Positions 44,163-53,353 of a stretch of DNA of 64,000 nt are shown here, piece by piece. Made by a program: the position numbers and the translations under genes. Position 1 is the stretch's first letter. Every line of letters starts with the position of its first letter. The stretch comes from Chloroflexota bacterium (lineage in GTDB: Bacteria > Chloroflexota > Anaerolineae > Aggregatilineales > Phototrophicaceae): positions 1-64,000 of the forward strand of contig JAPOWG010000040.1 in the NCBI GenBank assembly GCA_026707745.1, in the 5' to 3' direction. The notes beneath the pieces are model-generated. The model had not been told where the DNA came from. It saw only the letters and a program-made list of their open reading frames with translations, and searched no databases.

Positions 44163-46070
44163 CTAAACGTCGAATGCCAGCAAGGTATGAAAACCACTGG
44201 TTTCCCCATTCGTATTGTCAACTCCAGCAATCTTTTTTCCTGTGTGGCGATTGTACACGACTAACACTATCCGATAACTGCCGTTGGACAACCCGGCAGT
44301 GGACAGTTCCAGCATGTTCCAGGGAACTATGCTGTCATAGAAATGACGATCGATCTGTCTTATGTTTTGCCAATCCGCAGTTATGATCTGAAGGGAAATG
44401 TTGTGTTCGTCCAATATTTCTGTATTAGGTACATCCCACCAGGTCAACGCTTGAACGACCTCTGCGTCGGCATCGTAAAGCGCGGCGCGGTCGATTAGTC
44501 CTATGCCATTGTCGTAATCAATGGGAGCGGGTTGGTGATCGCAGCGCATGACAGGATGCCTGTATTTGCGAATCCGCAACGCTGGCTCCTCCACCAACGA
44601 TGTACACGGTACGTAAGCTTCTTTGATGATCGCAAGCGTTCTGGCATAGTTAAGGGGGACTTCTGAAGGGTCGTGCGCGAGTAGAACGTGAGGATGGGCT
44701 TCCATGATGTCTCGCACATCTTCCTCAAGGCGATAGCGTTTCTTGCTTGCGTGGAGGAAGGCGCCGTCTATGCCCAACTGTGTCCCGAGATAATAGTCGG
44801 AAGTGCTGTGCGAGCTGTTATATGAGATGCGGCTGACGCGATTGTCCTCGTCCGCGGTGAATCCGATGAGATAATCCAAGCGTTGCGTCTTGCCACGCAA
44901 GGCGAAAACGTAGTCCTGAAGAGGCGGATATTGCCGGTCGCGCGCCATCAACCCCGCATAGTTAATCACTTCGCCCGACTGAAGAAACTGATAGCCGGCC
45001 ACAATCCATAGAATCGTGAATAAGGCAGCCACAGGTTTCCAATGACGAATGGTCGTAAGACCGAAGGCAATGAGAATAGCAATAAGAAACCATGCAACTA
45101 AGAAGTAACGCAACCTTGTCAAAGTTATGATCCCATAGCGCCAATTGAGGGCCAGGATCAAACCGACCATTATTAGAGTAATGAAAACTAGGCGCAGGAC
45201 TGATGGATCGCGTTTCCGCCACAGCGCCACTGCGCCAATTGAGAGAATTGGCAGCCAAAGTAGACTTGCGCCATTGACCAGCAGATAAACGAACAGCTCC
45301 AATACAGCGAGCGTCCCCAACGGGTTGGCGGTAACTCCCTGATTAAACTGTAGACCGGCGATGACATAAGGAGCATAGGGCGCAAAGATAACCGTCCCCA
45401 AACACCATCCCAAAACGATCTGTAACCAGCGACGAGATTTACCGACTAAAAGGACATGATACGAACCCAACCCGGCGAAAAGGATTGTCGAGAAGTTGTG
45501 CGTGTAGAAAAGCAGCGCCGTCGATACAACGAACAGACACCAAACGGATCGAGTGGCATGATGATTGTGCGCCAGCCTCCAGTACAGCCAGGTGTGCAAT
45601 ATGCCAAGCGCCATGAGCATGGTGTACATGCGAATATCATGAAAATAAAGAACGACGAAGCTGTTCGTAGTCATGAGCAGCGCGGCGAATAGCGCGGCGC
45701 GCTTGTCGCAAACATCGTGAGCAAAGCGATACAACCCAGCGACGAATACCACAGCCCAAAGAAGAGACAAGCTCCGCAGTGAAAACTGCGACCAGCCCAC
45801 GACCTGAGCCCAGTAAGCACCCAAGATAAAATAGAGGGGGGCTTGATCCGGGCTATATTCCTGAATGGACTCAATCACTTGCGTCGGCGAATATGGCGGA
45901 TCAAAAGCGCCCATAAATGTGACCGATGCCAACTCGTCCGCCCATATCGGATCCAGGTTCAACCCGTGAGCGCCCCCCGCGAATGCCAGCAGCAATATGA
46001 TCGTCATGGCGGCAATTGCTACTAGGCTTTTTCTTTGGATCGTGGCTACAGAAGTGTCCGCAGGTTTCAT
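44163..46070 (-). CDS. GT-C membrane glycosyltransferase, array copy 6
   Basis: 635 residues from the ATG at 46070; a GTG at 46097 is an alternative. IWADELASVTFMGAFD, YFHDIRMYT and LTRLRYFLVAW are the membrane-domain motifs. The exported part has TQLGIDGAFLHASKKRYRL, EAHPHVLLAHDPSEVPLNYA, CTSLVEEPALRIRKYRHPVM and a terminal domain with LSNGSYRIVLVVYNRHTG and KIAGVDNTNGETS. It is closest to copies 5 and 7 in the exported part, while its FDPPYSP loop and HDIRMY are like the copy 2 subgroup. Confidence 0.83.
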   Translation of the reverse strand: MKPADTSVATIQRKSLVAIAAMTIILLLAFAGGAHGLNLDPIWADELASVTFMGAFDPPYSPTQVIESIQEYSPDQAPLYFILGAYWAQVVGWSQFSLRSLSLLWAVVFVAGLYRFAHDVCDKRAALFAALLMTTNSFVVLYFHDIRMYTMLMALGILHTWLYWRLAHNHHATRSVWCLFVVSTALLFYTHNFSTILFAGLGSYHVLLVGKSRRWLQIVLGWCLGTVIFAPYAPYVIAGLQFNQGVTANPLGTLAVLELFVYLLVNGASLLWLPILSIGAVALWRKRDPSVLRLVFITLIMVGLILALNWRYGIITLTRLRYFLVAWFLIAILIAFGLTTIRHWKPVAALFTILWIVAGYQFLQSGEVINYAGLMARDRQYPPLQDYVFALRGKTQRLDYLIGFTADEDNRVSRISYNSSHSTSDYYLGTQLGIDGAFLHASKKRYRLEEDVRDIMEAHPHVLLAHDPSEVPLNYARTLAIIKEAYVPCTSLVEEPALRIRKYRHPVMRCDHQPAPIDYDNGIGLIDRAALYDADAEVVQALTWWDVPNTEILDEHNISLQIITADWQNIRQIDRHFYDSIVPWNMLELSTAGLSNGSYRIVLVVYNRHTGKKIAGVDNTNGETSGFHTLLAFDV

Positions 46071-46151
46071 CTGTCTATAGTTCCAGGATGAATTCACCTA
46101 GAGAAGGGCATCACAAGAACAAGGGAACGCGAATCAATTGGACTCTGCCGG

Positions 46152-48020
46152 TCATCTGGTGAATCCCAGTAAAGGAAGTATACTGCCGAACTCGTCAGTT
46201 GATTGATCCACTCCGACAACTTTCGACCCCGAATCACGTCTGTACAAGATCAACACAAGCGCGTAGTCATCGGCAGGCAACTCTTCGGTCGACAAATCGA
46301 TCACAGACCATGGCACGACACGGTCATAAAGGTGACGATCGGTTTGCCGGACATTCTTCCCTTCTGACGAGATGATTTGCAAGGAAATGTTGTATTCGTC
46401 CAGCATAGCTTCATCCGGCACATCCCACCAGATAAGCGCTTGTATTCGCTCCGAATCAGAATCGATTCGTAGGGCCCGGTCGACAACGCTGATGCCGTTG
46501 TCGTACTCAATCGGCGCGGATTCGTGATTGCATCCCATGACCATATGCGCGTATCTGCGAATCGATAGCGTCGGCTCGTCTACCACGAGATCACAAGGCG
46601 CGAAGACATCCTGAACAACCGCCAACGTTCCGGCGTAGTTCAGCGGCACGTTGCTCGGGTCGTGAGCGAGTAAGACAAGAGGACGCGCTTTGAGAACGGA
46701 TCGGACGTCTTCCTCCAAACGATAGCGCTTCTGGCGCGTGTGTAGAAACACGCCGTCGATGCCAAGCTGGGCGTCTAAGTAGTAGTCCGAGATCCCCCAG
46801 TCATAGTTGCTTCTATTTTCGTTTAAGGTAAGGGACTCCGTAAATCCAACCAAGAAATCATTCGAACGCGCCTTTCCGTGAAGAAACTGAACATAGTTAT
46901 GTAGCGGGGGATACTGCCATGTTCGTTTGCCAACTGTCGCGTACTCTTGGATCAGCCCGGACTGCGCGAAATGGATACCGGCCACAGCCCATATCACGGC
47001 GATAAAGGCTATGACGCCATCTGAACGCGTGAGCGCTGTAAGACTGTAGGCGATGAGAATGATGGCGGGGATCCACAAAACCAGAAAGTAGCGCATGCGG
47101 TTCGCAGCTATCAGGTCAAACGTCCAACTTATTAGCACCAGTATTGCGCCAAGAATAGTAGACAGCAGCAATTGTCTAGAGATAAAGCGATGATATCTAC
47201 AGCGTAATTGGTAAGCGAGATTTATGGCCAATGGAATCAACAGAACACCCAGCCCATTGGCAAGCAAGGCAACTAGAGGCTCGCCTAACAGAGTAGCCGA
47301 CGTTGCGCGCTTTGTTTCGCCCCAAGTCAATGCCTCTGACAACATTGTACTCAAATATGGCAAGAAAAGACTGAATCCAAGAGCCCATCCCATGAGTACC
47401 GCGGCGGTTTTGCGTGAATTACGTTCGACCAGTAGATTTGAAATCCCTAAACTGGCCAGCACGATAAGCCCGAGCACATGTGAATACAACATGGCCGCGG
47501 TTGATGCGACAAATAGCATCCATAACGGCCATGAATGACGCGCTTGTTGAATGAAACGCCAATACAGGCACGAATGTACGACTACGAGAAGCAGCAAAAG
47601 CGTGTAGCCACGGAGTTCGTGAAAATAGAATAGCGCGAAGGCGTTGTTTGCCATAAGAAAGGCCGCGACGAGGGCCGTGCGTTTGTCGACGGCGTAACGG
47701 GTATATTTGTAGAACCACGCGAGCATTGCGACGCCGACCAATAAAGACAAGTAGCGCAATGCCAAAGGCGTCCAGCCTACTAATTGAGACCATCCTGCGC
47801 CCAGCAGATAAAACAGAGGTACATGGTCGGGCGCGTGTTCGCGAATGGATTGCAGGACCTGTTGAGGCGAATGTGGAGGACTAAATGCCCCCATATGAGC
47901 CACTGAAGACAACTCATCCGCCCAGATGACGTCGGCATTCAAACTCATTCCCCCAATAGCAGATGCGAACAGCAAGATCAGCGTCATGGCGAAGAGATCT
48001 TTGATCTCGCTGACCCGCAT
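46152..48020 (-). CDS. GT-C membrane glycosyltransferase, array copy 7
   Basis: 622 residues from the ATG at 48020, which has GGATGAG just upstream; ATG at 48029 or 48053 are alternatives. VIWADELSSVAHMGAFS has the acidic pair (35-36). YFHELRGYT and ANRMRYFLVLW follow. The exported part has AQLGIDGVFLHTRQKRYRL, LLAHDPSNVPLNYA, CDLVVDEPTLSIRRYAHMVM and a terminal domain with LPADDYALVLILYRRDSG. It is nearest to copy 5. It is the first glycosyltransferase of the array in transcription order, 90 bases after the acetyltransferase. Confidence 0.83.
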   Translation of the reverse strand: MRVSEIKDLFAMTLILLFASAIGGMSLNADVIWADELSSVAHMGAFSPPHSPQQVLQSIREHAPDHVPLFYLLGAGWSQLVGWTPLALRYLSLLVGVAMLAWFYKYTRYAVDKRTALVAAFLMANNAFALFYFHELRGYTLLLLLVVVHSCLYWRFIQQARHSWPLWMLFVASTAAMLYSHVLGLIVLASLGISNLLVERNSRKTAAVLMGWALGFSLFLPYLSTMLSEALTWGETKRATSATLLGEPLVALLANGLGVLLIPLAINLAYQLRCRYHRFISRQLLLSTILGAILVLISWTFDLIAANRMRYFLVLWIPAIILIAYSLTALTRSDGVIAFIAVIWAVAGIHFAQSGLIQEYATVGKRTWQYPPLHNYVQFLHGKARSNDFLVGFTESLTLNENRSNYDWGISDYYLDAQLGIDGVFLHTRQKRYRLEEDVRSVLKARPLVLLAHDPSNVPLNYAGTLAVVQDVFAPCDLVVDEPTLSIRRYAHMVMGCNHESAPIEYDNGISVVDRALRIDSDSERIQALIWWDVPDEAMLDEYNISLQIISSEGKNVRQTDRHLYDRVVPWSVIDLSTEELPADDYALVLILYRRDSGSKVVGVDQSTDEFGSILPLLGFTR

Positions 48021-48110
48021 TGAACTCATCCGATGCTGCGCTAACAAAACCATGGGCAAATCAACAAAGCGACAATCGCCGTCAACAATCTGCGATTCAA
48101 AATGGCGGTG

Positions 48111-48704
48111 CTAGAAATCGGGGCATTCGGCGCCCGCATGTCCCCGATACTCCGGTTCCAAAAGGCCAAATTGCCACATGCCATGATAGGCGCCGCGCGA
48201 ATAGACGCGCTCGCGCCAAAGACCTTCCAAGACAAAACCCAGCTTTCGCAACAAGGCGGCCGATGCGACGTTGCCTTCGGTTACATCGGCTTCGACGCGA
48301 TGAACATTCAGACAATCAAAACAGAAGCGCAAAACTTCAGTAACAGCCTCGGTCATGATTCCCCTTCGCCAGTAAGCCTTATGCAACTCGTAGCCGATTT
48401 CCAGCCGTCTGTTATGTGCTTCGTACAAGTGGAAACCGCATGAGCCTATCATACGATCGTTTAGTTTCAGCGTGATCGCCCAGCGAATGCCCGTCTTCCG
48501 ATTGAAAATGCGCTCCGCCCATTCCATGATAGACCATACTGCCGAATCATCGGGAACCCCTTCAAATTCAAGCAGGTATTGCCTCACGCTGACACACTGC
48601 CAGATCTCCGCCCAGGCCGCCAGATCGCTGGGGAGGATGCGCCGCAAGCGAAGCCGCTCGGTTTCCAGTATGGGCACCTCTTCAAAGTCGAAAGCCAAGA
48701 TCAC
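48111..48704 (-). CDS. GNAT acetyltransferase, RimJ/RimL type
   Basis: 197 residues. The N terminus ETERLRLRRILPSDLAAW and the acetyl-CoA segment LEIGYELHKAYWRRGIMTEAV, followed by VHRVEADVTEGNVASAALLRKLGFVLEG, are typical of the RimJ/RimL group, which acetylates protein N termini or small amines. The start is a GTG at 48704. It precedes the seven glycosyltransferases on the same strand, so it may be the first gene of that transcript and could modify a sugar or protein acceptor. That link is positional only. Confidence 0.82.
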   Translation of the reverse strand: MILAFDFEEVPILETERLRLRRILPSDLAAWAEIWQCVSVRQYLLEFEGVPDDSAVWSIMEWAERIFNRKTGIRWAITLKLNDRMIGSCGFHLYEAHNRRLEIGYELHKAYWRRGIMTEAVTEVLRFCFDCLNVHRVEADVTEGNVASAALLRKLGFVLEGLWRERVYSRGAYHGMWQFGLLEPEYRGHAGAECPDF

Positions 48705-48744
48705 GCTCTCCGCCGGCCGACGAGCTCTCGATCGATAGCTTCAC

Positions 48745-48797
48745 AGCCGCTCGGCGGCAGCGAATTTGGGCTACCGCGCTCACACAAAATAATAAAC
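48745..48797. repeat. Dispersed intergenic element, copy 4
   Basis: AGCCGCTCGGCGGCAGCGA, spacer, then TACCGCGCTCACACAAAAT and AATAAAC. The right half matches copy 2 (6657-6682) at all but one base over about 26, and the left core matches copies 1 and 3. Its right end forms part of the terminator stem of the Fe-S gene. Confidence 0.65.
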
Positions 48798-48828
48798 CGG
48801 TTCGGCTACCGCAGATCGCGGTTTATTA
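48786..48828 (-). terminator. Rho-independent terminator after the Fe-S oxidoreductase
   Basis: On the minus strand a 9-10 bp stem (48819-48827 with 48791-48799, AATAAACCG and its complement) is followed by ATTTTGTG. The loop is about 19 bases and itself GC-rich. The T-run is short, so strength is uncertain. Confidence 0.5.
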
Positions 48829-48864
48829 GAAAAGAGCGCTTTGCTTGAACTTGGCAAGCGAATG

Positions 48865-50886
48865 TCATAATCTGTCGGCGACGATCTCGGCGATATCCAG
48901 CACGCCGGTTTTCTCGCCAAGTTCGTTGCTGGCGTCCTCAAACATGCGCATGCAAAAAGGACAGGCGACCGCGATAGTCTCCGCGCCTGTCGCCGTCGCT
49001 TCTTGAATGCGCTCAACACTGACTTTCTTTTCGCCGGGTTCTTCTTCCTTCCAGAATTGCGCGCCGCCCGCGCCGCAACAAAATGAATTTTTGCGATTGC
49101 GTGGCATTTCTATGATGCCAAGACCCATCGCTCCCAAAGCATCGCGCGGCGGGTCGAATATATCGTTGTGACGACCGAGATAACAGGGATCGTGAAAGGT
49201 GACGTTGCTCCAGCGCGAGGCCCGAGCCGCAACCGGCAATTGGCCCGAACCGATCAACTCGTCGATCAACTCGCTGTGATGAATAACCTCGAACGATCCA
49301 CCAAACTGCTGATATTCCTTGCCGATATTGTGCAAACAATGAGGGCACGTGACCACAATCCTCTTGGGAGACAAGTCATTTAGCGTTTCGACATTGGCGT
49401 TCGCCAATTCATAATACAAATACTCATTGCCGGCGCGGCGCGCGACGTCCGCCGTGCAGCGCTCTTGCTCGCCAAGGATTGCGAAGTTGACGCCAGCTGC
49501 GTGCAAGATTTTTACCAGCGCCCGAGCCGTTTGCTGGGCTCGCGGGTCGTAGCTGACTGCGCAACCCGTCCAATACAAGATTTCAAAGTCAGGGTTCTCT
49601 TCTACGGTTGGAACCGGAATCTCCAGTCCCTGCGCCCAGCCGAGACGAGATTCTGCTATTTGCCAGGGGTTGCCTTGCCGTTCCATACCGTTGAAGGCGC
49701 CCAGCAACTCGTTGGGGAATTCGCTCTGCATGAGCACGGCGTCGCGCCGAATGTCTATTATGTCGAACATCGGCTCGTTGCCGACCGGGCAAATGTCGAT
49801 ACAAGCGCCACAGGCTGTACATGCCCAAAGCGCCGAATCACTTAAGAGCGAGCCACCCAAAGTCCAGTCAGATTCTTCGCCGTTTGCAAGTGACTCCCAA
49901 TGATCCTTAACATAAAAACGTTTGTTGACTTCAAGCGCAGCCGGCGACAGTTCCTTGCCGGTCACATAGGCCGGGCAAACGTCTTGGCACCGATTGCACA
50001 TGATACAGGCGAAACCGTCAAAGATATGCGTCTGATGGAGGTCTTCCAGTCGAGCAGCGCCAAACTGTTCCATCGCGTCATCTTCAAAGTCAAGTGGTTC
50101 TAACTCCCCAAGTGAACTGCGCTCGGGGCGCGTCAAGAAATTAAGCGGCGCCATGAAAAGATGCGCATGCTTTGTAGACGGAAAATATGGCAAGAATACC
50201 AAGATGCCGCCCAATGCGATCCACCACCATAGGTGCCGCAATACTGCCAGCGAGTCGATATTCAGATATTGCCAAAGTGGCGCAACCGCCGAAGCAAAGG
50301 GCATGAAAGGATCGTGACCGTGTTGCGCCACTGTTATGGATTCGCCAAGAAAACGCGCGCCGACGTGCAGCAGGATGAAAGCCGCAACAATCAATGAATC
50401 GCGACTAATAGCGCCATCTCGCGCGCTAGGATGAAGCAGAATATTGTCATTGAAATGTAGCGCGCGCCTGCTCGGCAGATAGAACCGACGGGCGACGAAA
50501 TAGCAGATTCCCAACAGCACCACAACGCTCAAGACATCTCCCAGCAGACGAAACAGGTCAAACCATGCTCCCCAAGCAGATAACGTCAAATCAAAGTCCG
50601 GCACGAAGCCAATCGCCAGGTCCACAAGGTTGACAAGAAAGTAGTAGGTGAAGCCTAAGACGATGCCCCAATGAAAGAGGCCGGTTGCTCGTCGAGTCCT
50701 TAGCGTCGTCCGCTGAAACAGGTATATGGCCAGCGCCCGCAACGTCCGCCGCCACAGTCCATCAAGTTGCAGTTGGCCCCGACCTCGTTGAATGATGCCG
50801 ACCATTTCAGCGAATCCGGAGTAAGCCGCGCCAATGGAGAATAGCGCCAGAAGGACAAAAAGCAGTTTCTCAACGTCCGTTAACAT
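48865..50886 (-). CDS. Membrane Fe-S oxidoreductase, FadF/HdrD-like
   Basis: 673 residues. About six membrane helices in the first 240 residues resemble the cytochrome b-type subunit NarI. Next come two ferredoxin-type 4Fe-4S motifs (C294-C297-C300-C304 and C356-C359-C362-C366) and then two CCG domains (WTGCAVSYDPR with CPHCLHNIG; HDPCYLGRHND with FCCGAGGAQ and CPFCMRMFED). The order matches FadF/YwjF of Bacillus, which passes electrons from ETF (acyl-CoA dehydrogenases) to menaquinone. No etfAB or fad gene is in the window, so the partner is inferred. Lactate/glycolate-type oxidoreductases are the main alternative. Confidence 0.85.
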   Translation of the reverse strand: MLTDVEKLLFVLLALFSIGAAYSGFAEMVGIIQRGRGQLQLDGLWRRTLRALAIYLFQRTTLRTRRATGLFHWGIVLGFTYYFLVNLVDLAIGFVPDFDLTLSAWGAWFDLFRLLGDVLSVVVLLGICYFVARRFYLPSRRALHFNDNILLHPSARDGAISRDSLIVAAFILLHVGARFLGESITVAQHGHDPFMPFASAVAPLWQYLNIDSLAVLRHLWWWIALGGILVFLPYFPSTKHAHLFMAPLNFLTRPERSSLGELEPLDFEDDAMEQFGAARLEDLHQTHIFDGFACIMCNRCQDVCPAYVTGKELSPAALEVNKRFYVKDHWESLANGEESDWTLGGSLLSDSALWACTACGACIDICPVGNEPMFDIIDIRRDAVLMQSEFPNELLGAFNGMERQGNPWQIAESRLGWAQGLEIPVPTVEENPDFEILYWTGCAVSYDPRAQQTARALVKILHAAGVNFAILGEQERCTADVARRAGNEYLYYELANANVETLNDLSPKRIVVTCPHCLHNIGKEYQQFGGSFEVIHHSELIDELIGSGQLPVAARASRWSNVTFHDPCYLGRHNDIFDPPRDALGAMGLGIIEMPRNRKNSFCCGAGGAQFWKEEEPGEKKVSVERIQEATATGAETIAVACPFCMRMFEDASNELGEKTGVLDIAEIVADRL

Positions 50887-51059
50887 GCATAAGTTTCCGT
50901 TTCATCAATGATATGAGCCCCCACGCCAACAAGGCCGAATTCAGTTTACCATCGCTAGTATCTTTAACCAACCATATGGAGGGGCAAGTAAGTTTGATAA
51001 CGTTAAGATCATCCGTAATGTGAATAGGCTTCGGCACAACGATCACGGGGGTAAGCACA

Positions 51060-51653
51060 ATGATAGATTTTGCACCGATGCAAAACGGCGAAATAACCTA
51101 CCTGGACTACGCAGAGCGTGAAAAGATCGATGTAGCGGCGCTACGCGAATTTAGCGACAAAAGTATTGACTTCTTGCTCTCGCTACTGGACGGATTGACC
51201 GACGCTGATATCGTAAACACGCCCGAAGATCCGGAAGCCGATGATCCCTATGCGGTAGATGGCGAAGAGAGAATTGGCTGGACTTTCGGGCATCTCATCG
51301 CGCACGTCACCGCCAGCACCGAAGAGGCAGCCGCGTTCAGTTCTCTGCTTGCCCGTGGCGTGGCCGCTTCCGAACGGCCGCGGTACGAGACGCCCTGGCG
51401 CGATATGACAACAGTCGCCAAAGTCCGTCAGCGGCTCGAGGAAAGCCAGCGCATGCGCAACGCCTACCTCGATTCCTGGCCAGATTCACCCTTTCTTGAT
51501 GTGCATCGCGTCGTTTCAGAGCGATTTGCCGCGCGCTTTGGCAACATGAATGCGCCGGCCGCCTTCCTTTTTGGACTTTCGCATGAGGTCGGTCATTATG
51601 ATCAAATCGAAGAAGTCCGGCAGCAGGCGCTAGCCGCAAGGTCTATGGCATAG
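51060..51653 (+). CDS. DinB-like four-helix protein
   Basis: 197 residues with the DinB/YfiT superfamily pattern: a long helical bundle and histidines spaced to bind a metal (FGHLIAHVTAS in the second helix, LSHEVGHYDQIEE in the last). Family members include thiol-dependent transferases such as maleylpyruvate isomerase and bacillithiol transferases. The substrate cannot be told. The start at 51060 follows GGGGGTAAG; an ATG six codons later is possible. A strong terminator follows. Confidence 0.75.
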   Translation: MIDFAPMQNGEITYLDYAEREKIDVAALREFSDKSIDFLLSLLDGLTDADIVNTPEDPEADDPYAVDGEERIGWTFGHLIAHVTASTEEAAAFSSLLARGVAASERPRYETPWRDMTTVAKVRQRLEESQRMRNAYLDSWPDSPFLDVHRVVSERFAARFGNMNAPAAFLFGLSHEVGHYDQIEEVRQQALAARSMA

Positions 51654-51688
51654 AAAGTCCAAATTGCCGCGTATGCGAAGGGTGTATC

Positions 51689-51718
51689 AAAGGGGCGGGC
51701 AATTGAGTCGCCCCTTTT
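51689..51718 (+). terminator. Rho-independent terminator after the DinB-like gene
   Basis: AAAGGGGCG (51689-51697) pairs with CGCCCCTTT (51709-51717) across an 11-base loop and runs into TTTT. The stem is perfect over nine pairs. Confidence 0.87.
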
Positions 51719-51808
51719 CGCATCCGCGTAACAGCTTTATCCTTCCCAAGCAGAAGCTAAGTCTGACGTTTTTTGCTGCGCTGACCGATTCGCAACAAGA
51801 GGAGGCCG

Positions 51809-53137
51809 ATGAGTAAAACCATCAATGCCCGAACGCCAAAGGGATTCCGCGATTTTTTGCCGGAGACGATGTTGCGTCGTAAATATGTCATTGACGCCGT
51901 CACCGATGTATTTCATCGCTTCGGATTCGAACCACTTGATACACCCATCCTCGAATTGCGCGAGACATTACTCGGCAAATATGGTGAAGATGCGGAAAAA
52001 CTGATTTTCAGCGCGCAGCACGGGCGCAGCAGTAAGGACCCGCTTGCGATGCGCTACGATTTGACTGTTCCCCTAGCGCGAGTCGTCGCCCAGTACGAAA
52101 GCGAACTGAGCTTCCCTTTCAAGCGCTATCACATCGCGCCGGTATTTCGAGGAGAACGACCGCAAAGAGGGCGCTATCGCGAATTCTATCAGTGTGACGC
52201 GGATATCGTCGGCGTCGCCGGTATCGAGGCTGACGCCGAAATCGTGACGATGATGCACCGTATCTTGGATCGGTTGAAGTTCCCGCAATTCACCATCAAA
52301 ATCAATCACCGCAAACTGCTGGGGGCCATTGGAGAGTTTTCTGGCGTGCCGGATGCGCAGTTGCCGGATCTATATCGCAGCGTAGACAAATTCGACAAGA
52401 TAGGCGCCGATGGCGTGCGCCAAGAACTCATCGAACGCGAAGTCCAGCCCGATGCTGTCGGCCGGATGATGGATCTGTTACAAGCCTACGAGCCAGGTAG
52501 CGGTAACCTGGACTTCATCTCGGAAGCAATCGGCGCTGGCGACAACGGGCTGGACGACCTGCGCGGACTGGCAAATCTGTTGTCTGATTCCGGCATCCCA
52601 ACGAGATACTACGACTTCGACTTCACCATGGTGCGCGGACTCGGTTATTATACGGGTCCTATTTTCGAGACCGTGATTTCTCAGCCAAACCTGGGCAGCG
52701 TTACCGGCGGCGGACGTTACGATGAACTGGTCGGCATGTTCCGCAAACAGAGCCTGCCTACAACCGGCACCTCATTTGGCATCGAGCGTATCATTGATTT
52801 GATGGACGAGCTTGGTCTGTATCCCGCGAATCTGGGTGGGACACTGGTTCAAGTGCTGGTGGCTGTCTTCAGCCAAGAGACAAGAAAGCCATCCATGCAA
52901 GTCGCCAATCAATTGCGCGACGCCGGAATCAACACCGAACTCTACTTCGAGCCACGCAAACTGGGGCGGCAGTTCAACTATGCCGACAAGAAGGGCATTC
53001 CTATCGTCGCCATAGCGGGTCCCGACGAAATTGACGCCGGGGTGGTCAAGCTCCGTCGACTGAGTGACGGTGAAGAGCGAACGCTCTCGATGTCTGACCT
53101 GGCAAGCGCGGTTACAGACATGCTACGTATCCATTGA
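51809..53137 (+). CDS. hisS: Histidyl-tRNA synthetase
   Basis: A class II synthetase of 442 residues that charges tRNA-His. Motif 1 lies in the first 60 residues, motif 2 is FRGERPQRGRYREFYQCDAD, the histidine signature RGLGYYTGPIFE follows, and motif 3 is GTSFGIERI. The C-terminal anticodon-binding domain begins near 335 (VQVLVAVFS). AAGAGGAGG precedes the ATG at good spacing. Confidence 0.96.
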   Translation: MSKTINARTPKGFRDFLPETMLRRKYVIDAVTDVFHRFGFEPLDTPILELRETLLGKYGEDAEKLIFSAQHGRSSKDPLAMRYDLTVPLARVVAQYESELSFPFKRYHIAPVFRGERPQRGRYREFYQCDADIVGVAGIEADAEIVTMMHRILDRLKFPQFTIKINHRKLLGAIGEFSGVPDAQLPDLYRSVDKFDKIGADGVRQELIEREVQPDAVGRMMDLLQAYEPGSGNLDFISEAIGAGDNGLDDLRGLANLLSDSGIPTRYYDFDFTMVRGLGYYTGPIFETVISQPNLGSVTGGGRYDELVGMFRKQSLPTTGTSFGIERIIDLMDELGLYPANLGGTLVQVLVAVFSQETRKPSMQVANQLRDAGINTELYFEPRKLGRQFNYADKKGIPIVAIAGPDEIDAGVVKLRRLSDGEERTLSMSDLASAVTDMLRIH

Positions 53138-53353
53138 GAACCGGCATAATCCGAAAACTGCTGTCAAATGCCTTGACGCGCGTTATGAAAACGGACTTGC
53201 TTTTAATGTGCCGGCCGCAAGGTTGCCAATAGTCATAGCTTCCCAAGAACTGGCGAGCGCGAAGGGAGGACGATAATCATTGCGTCTGCCCCCATTCTAA
53301 TTTACTATGCCCTGACTAACTGAAGCGCAAATTCTTGTCCCGGGCTAGTCTTC

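Noticed and set aside
34274..48020. A polysaccharide-biosynthesis cluster with flippase and polymerase
   Set aside because: No Wzx, Wzy, nucleotide-sugar or GT-A/GT-B genes are present; only GT-C paralogues, a methyltransferase and an acetyltransferase.
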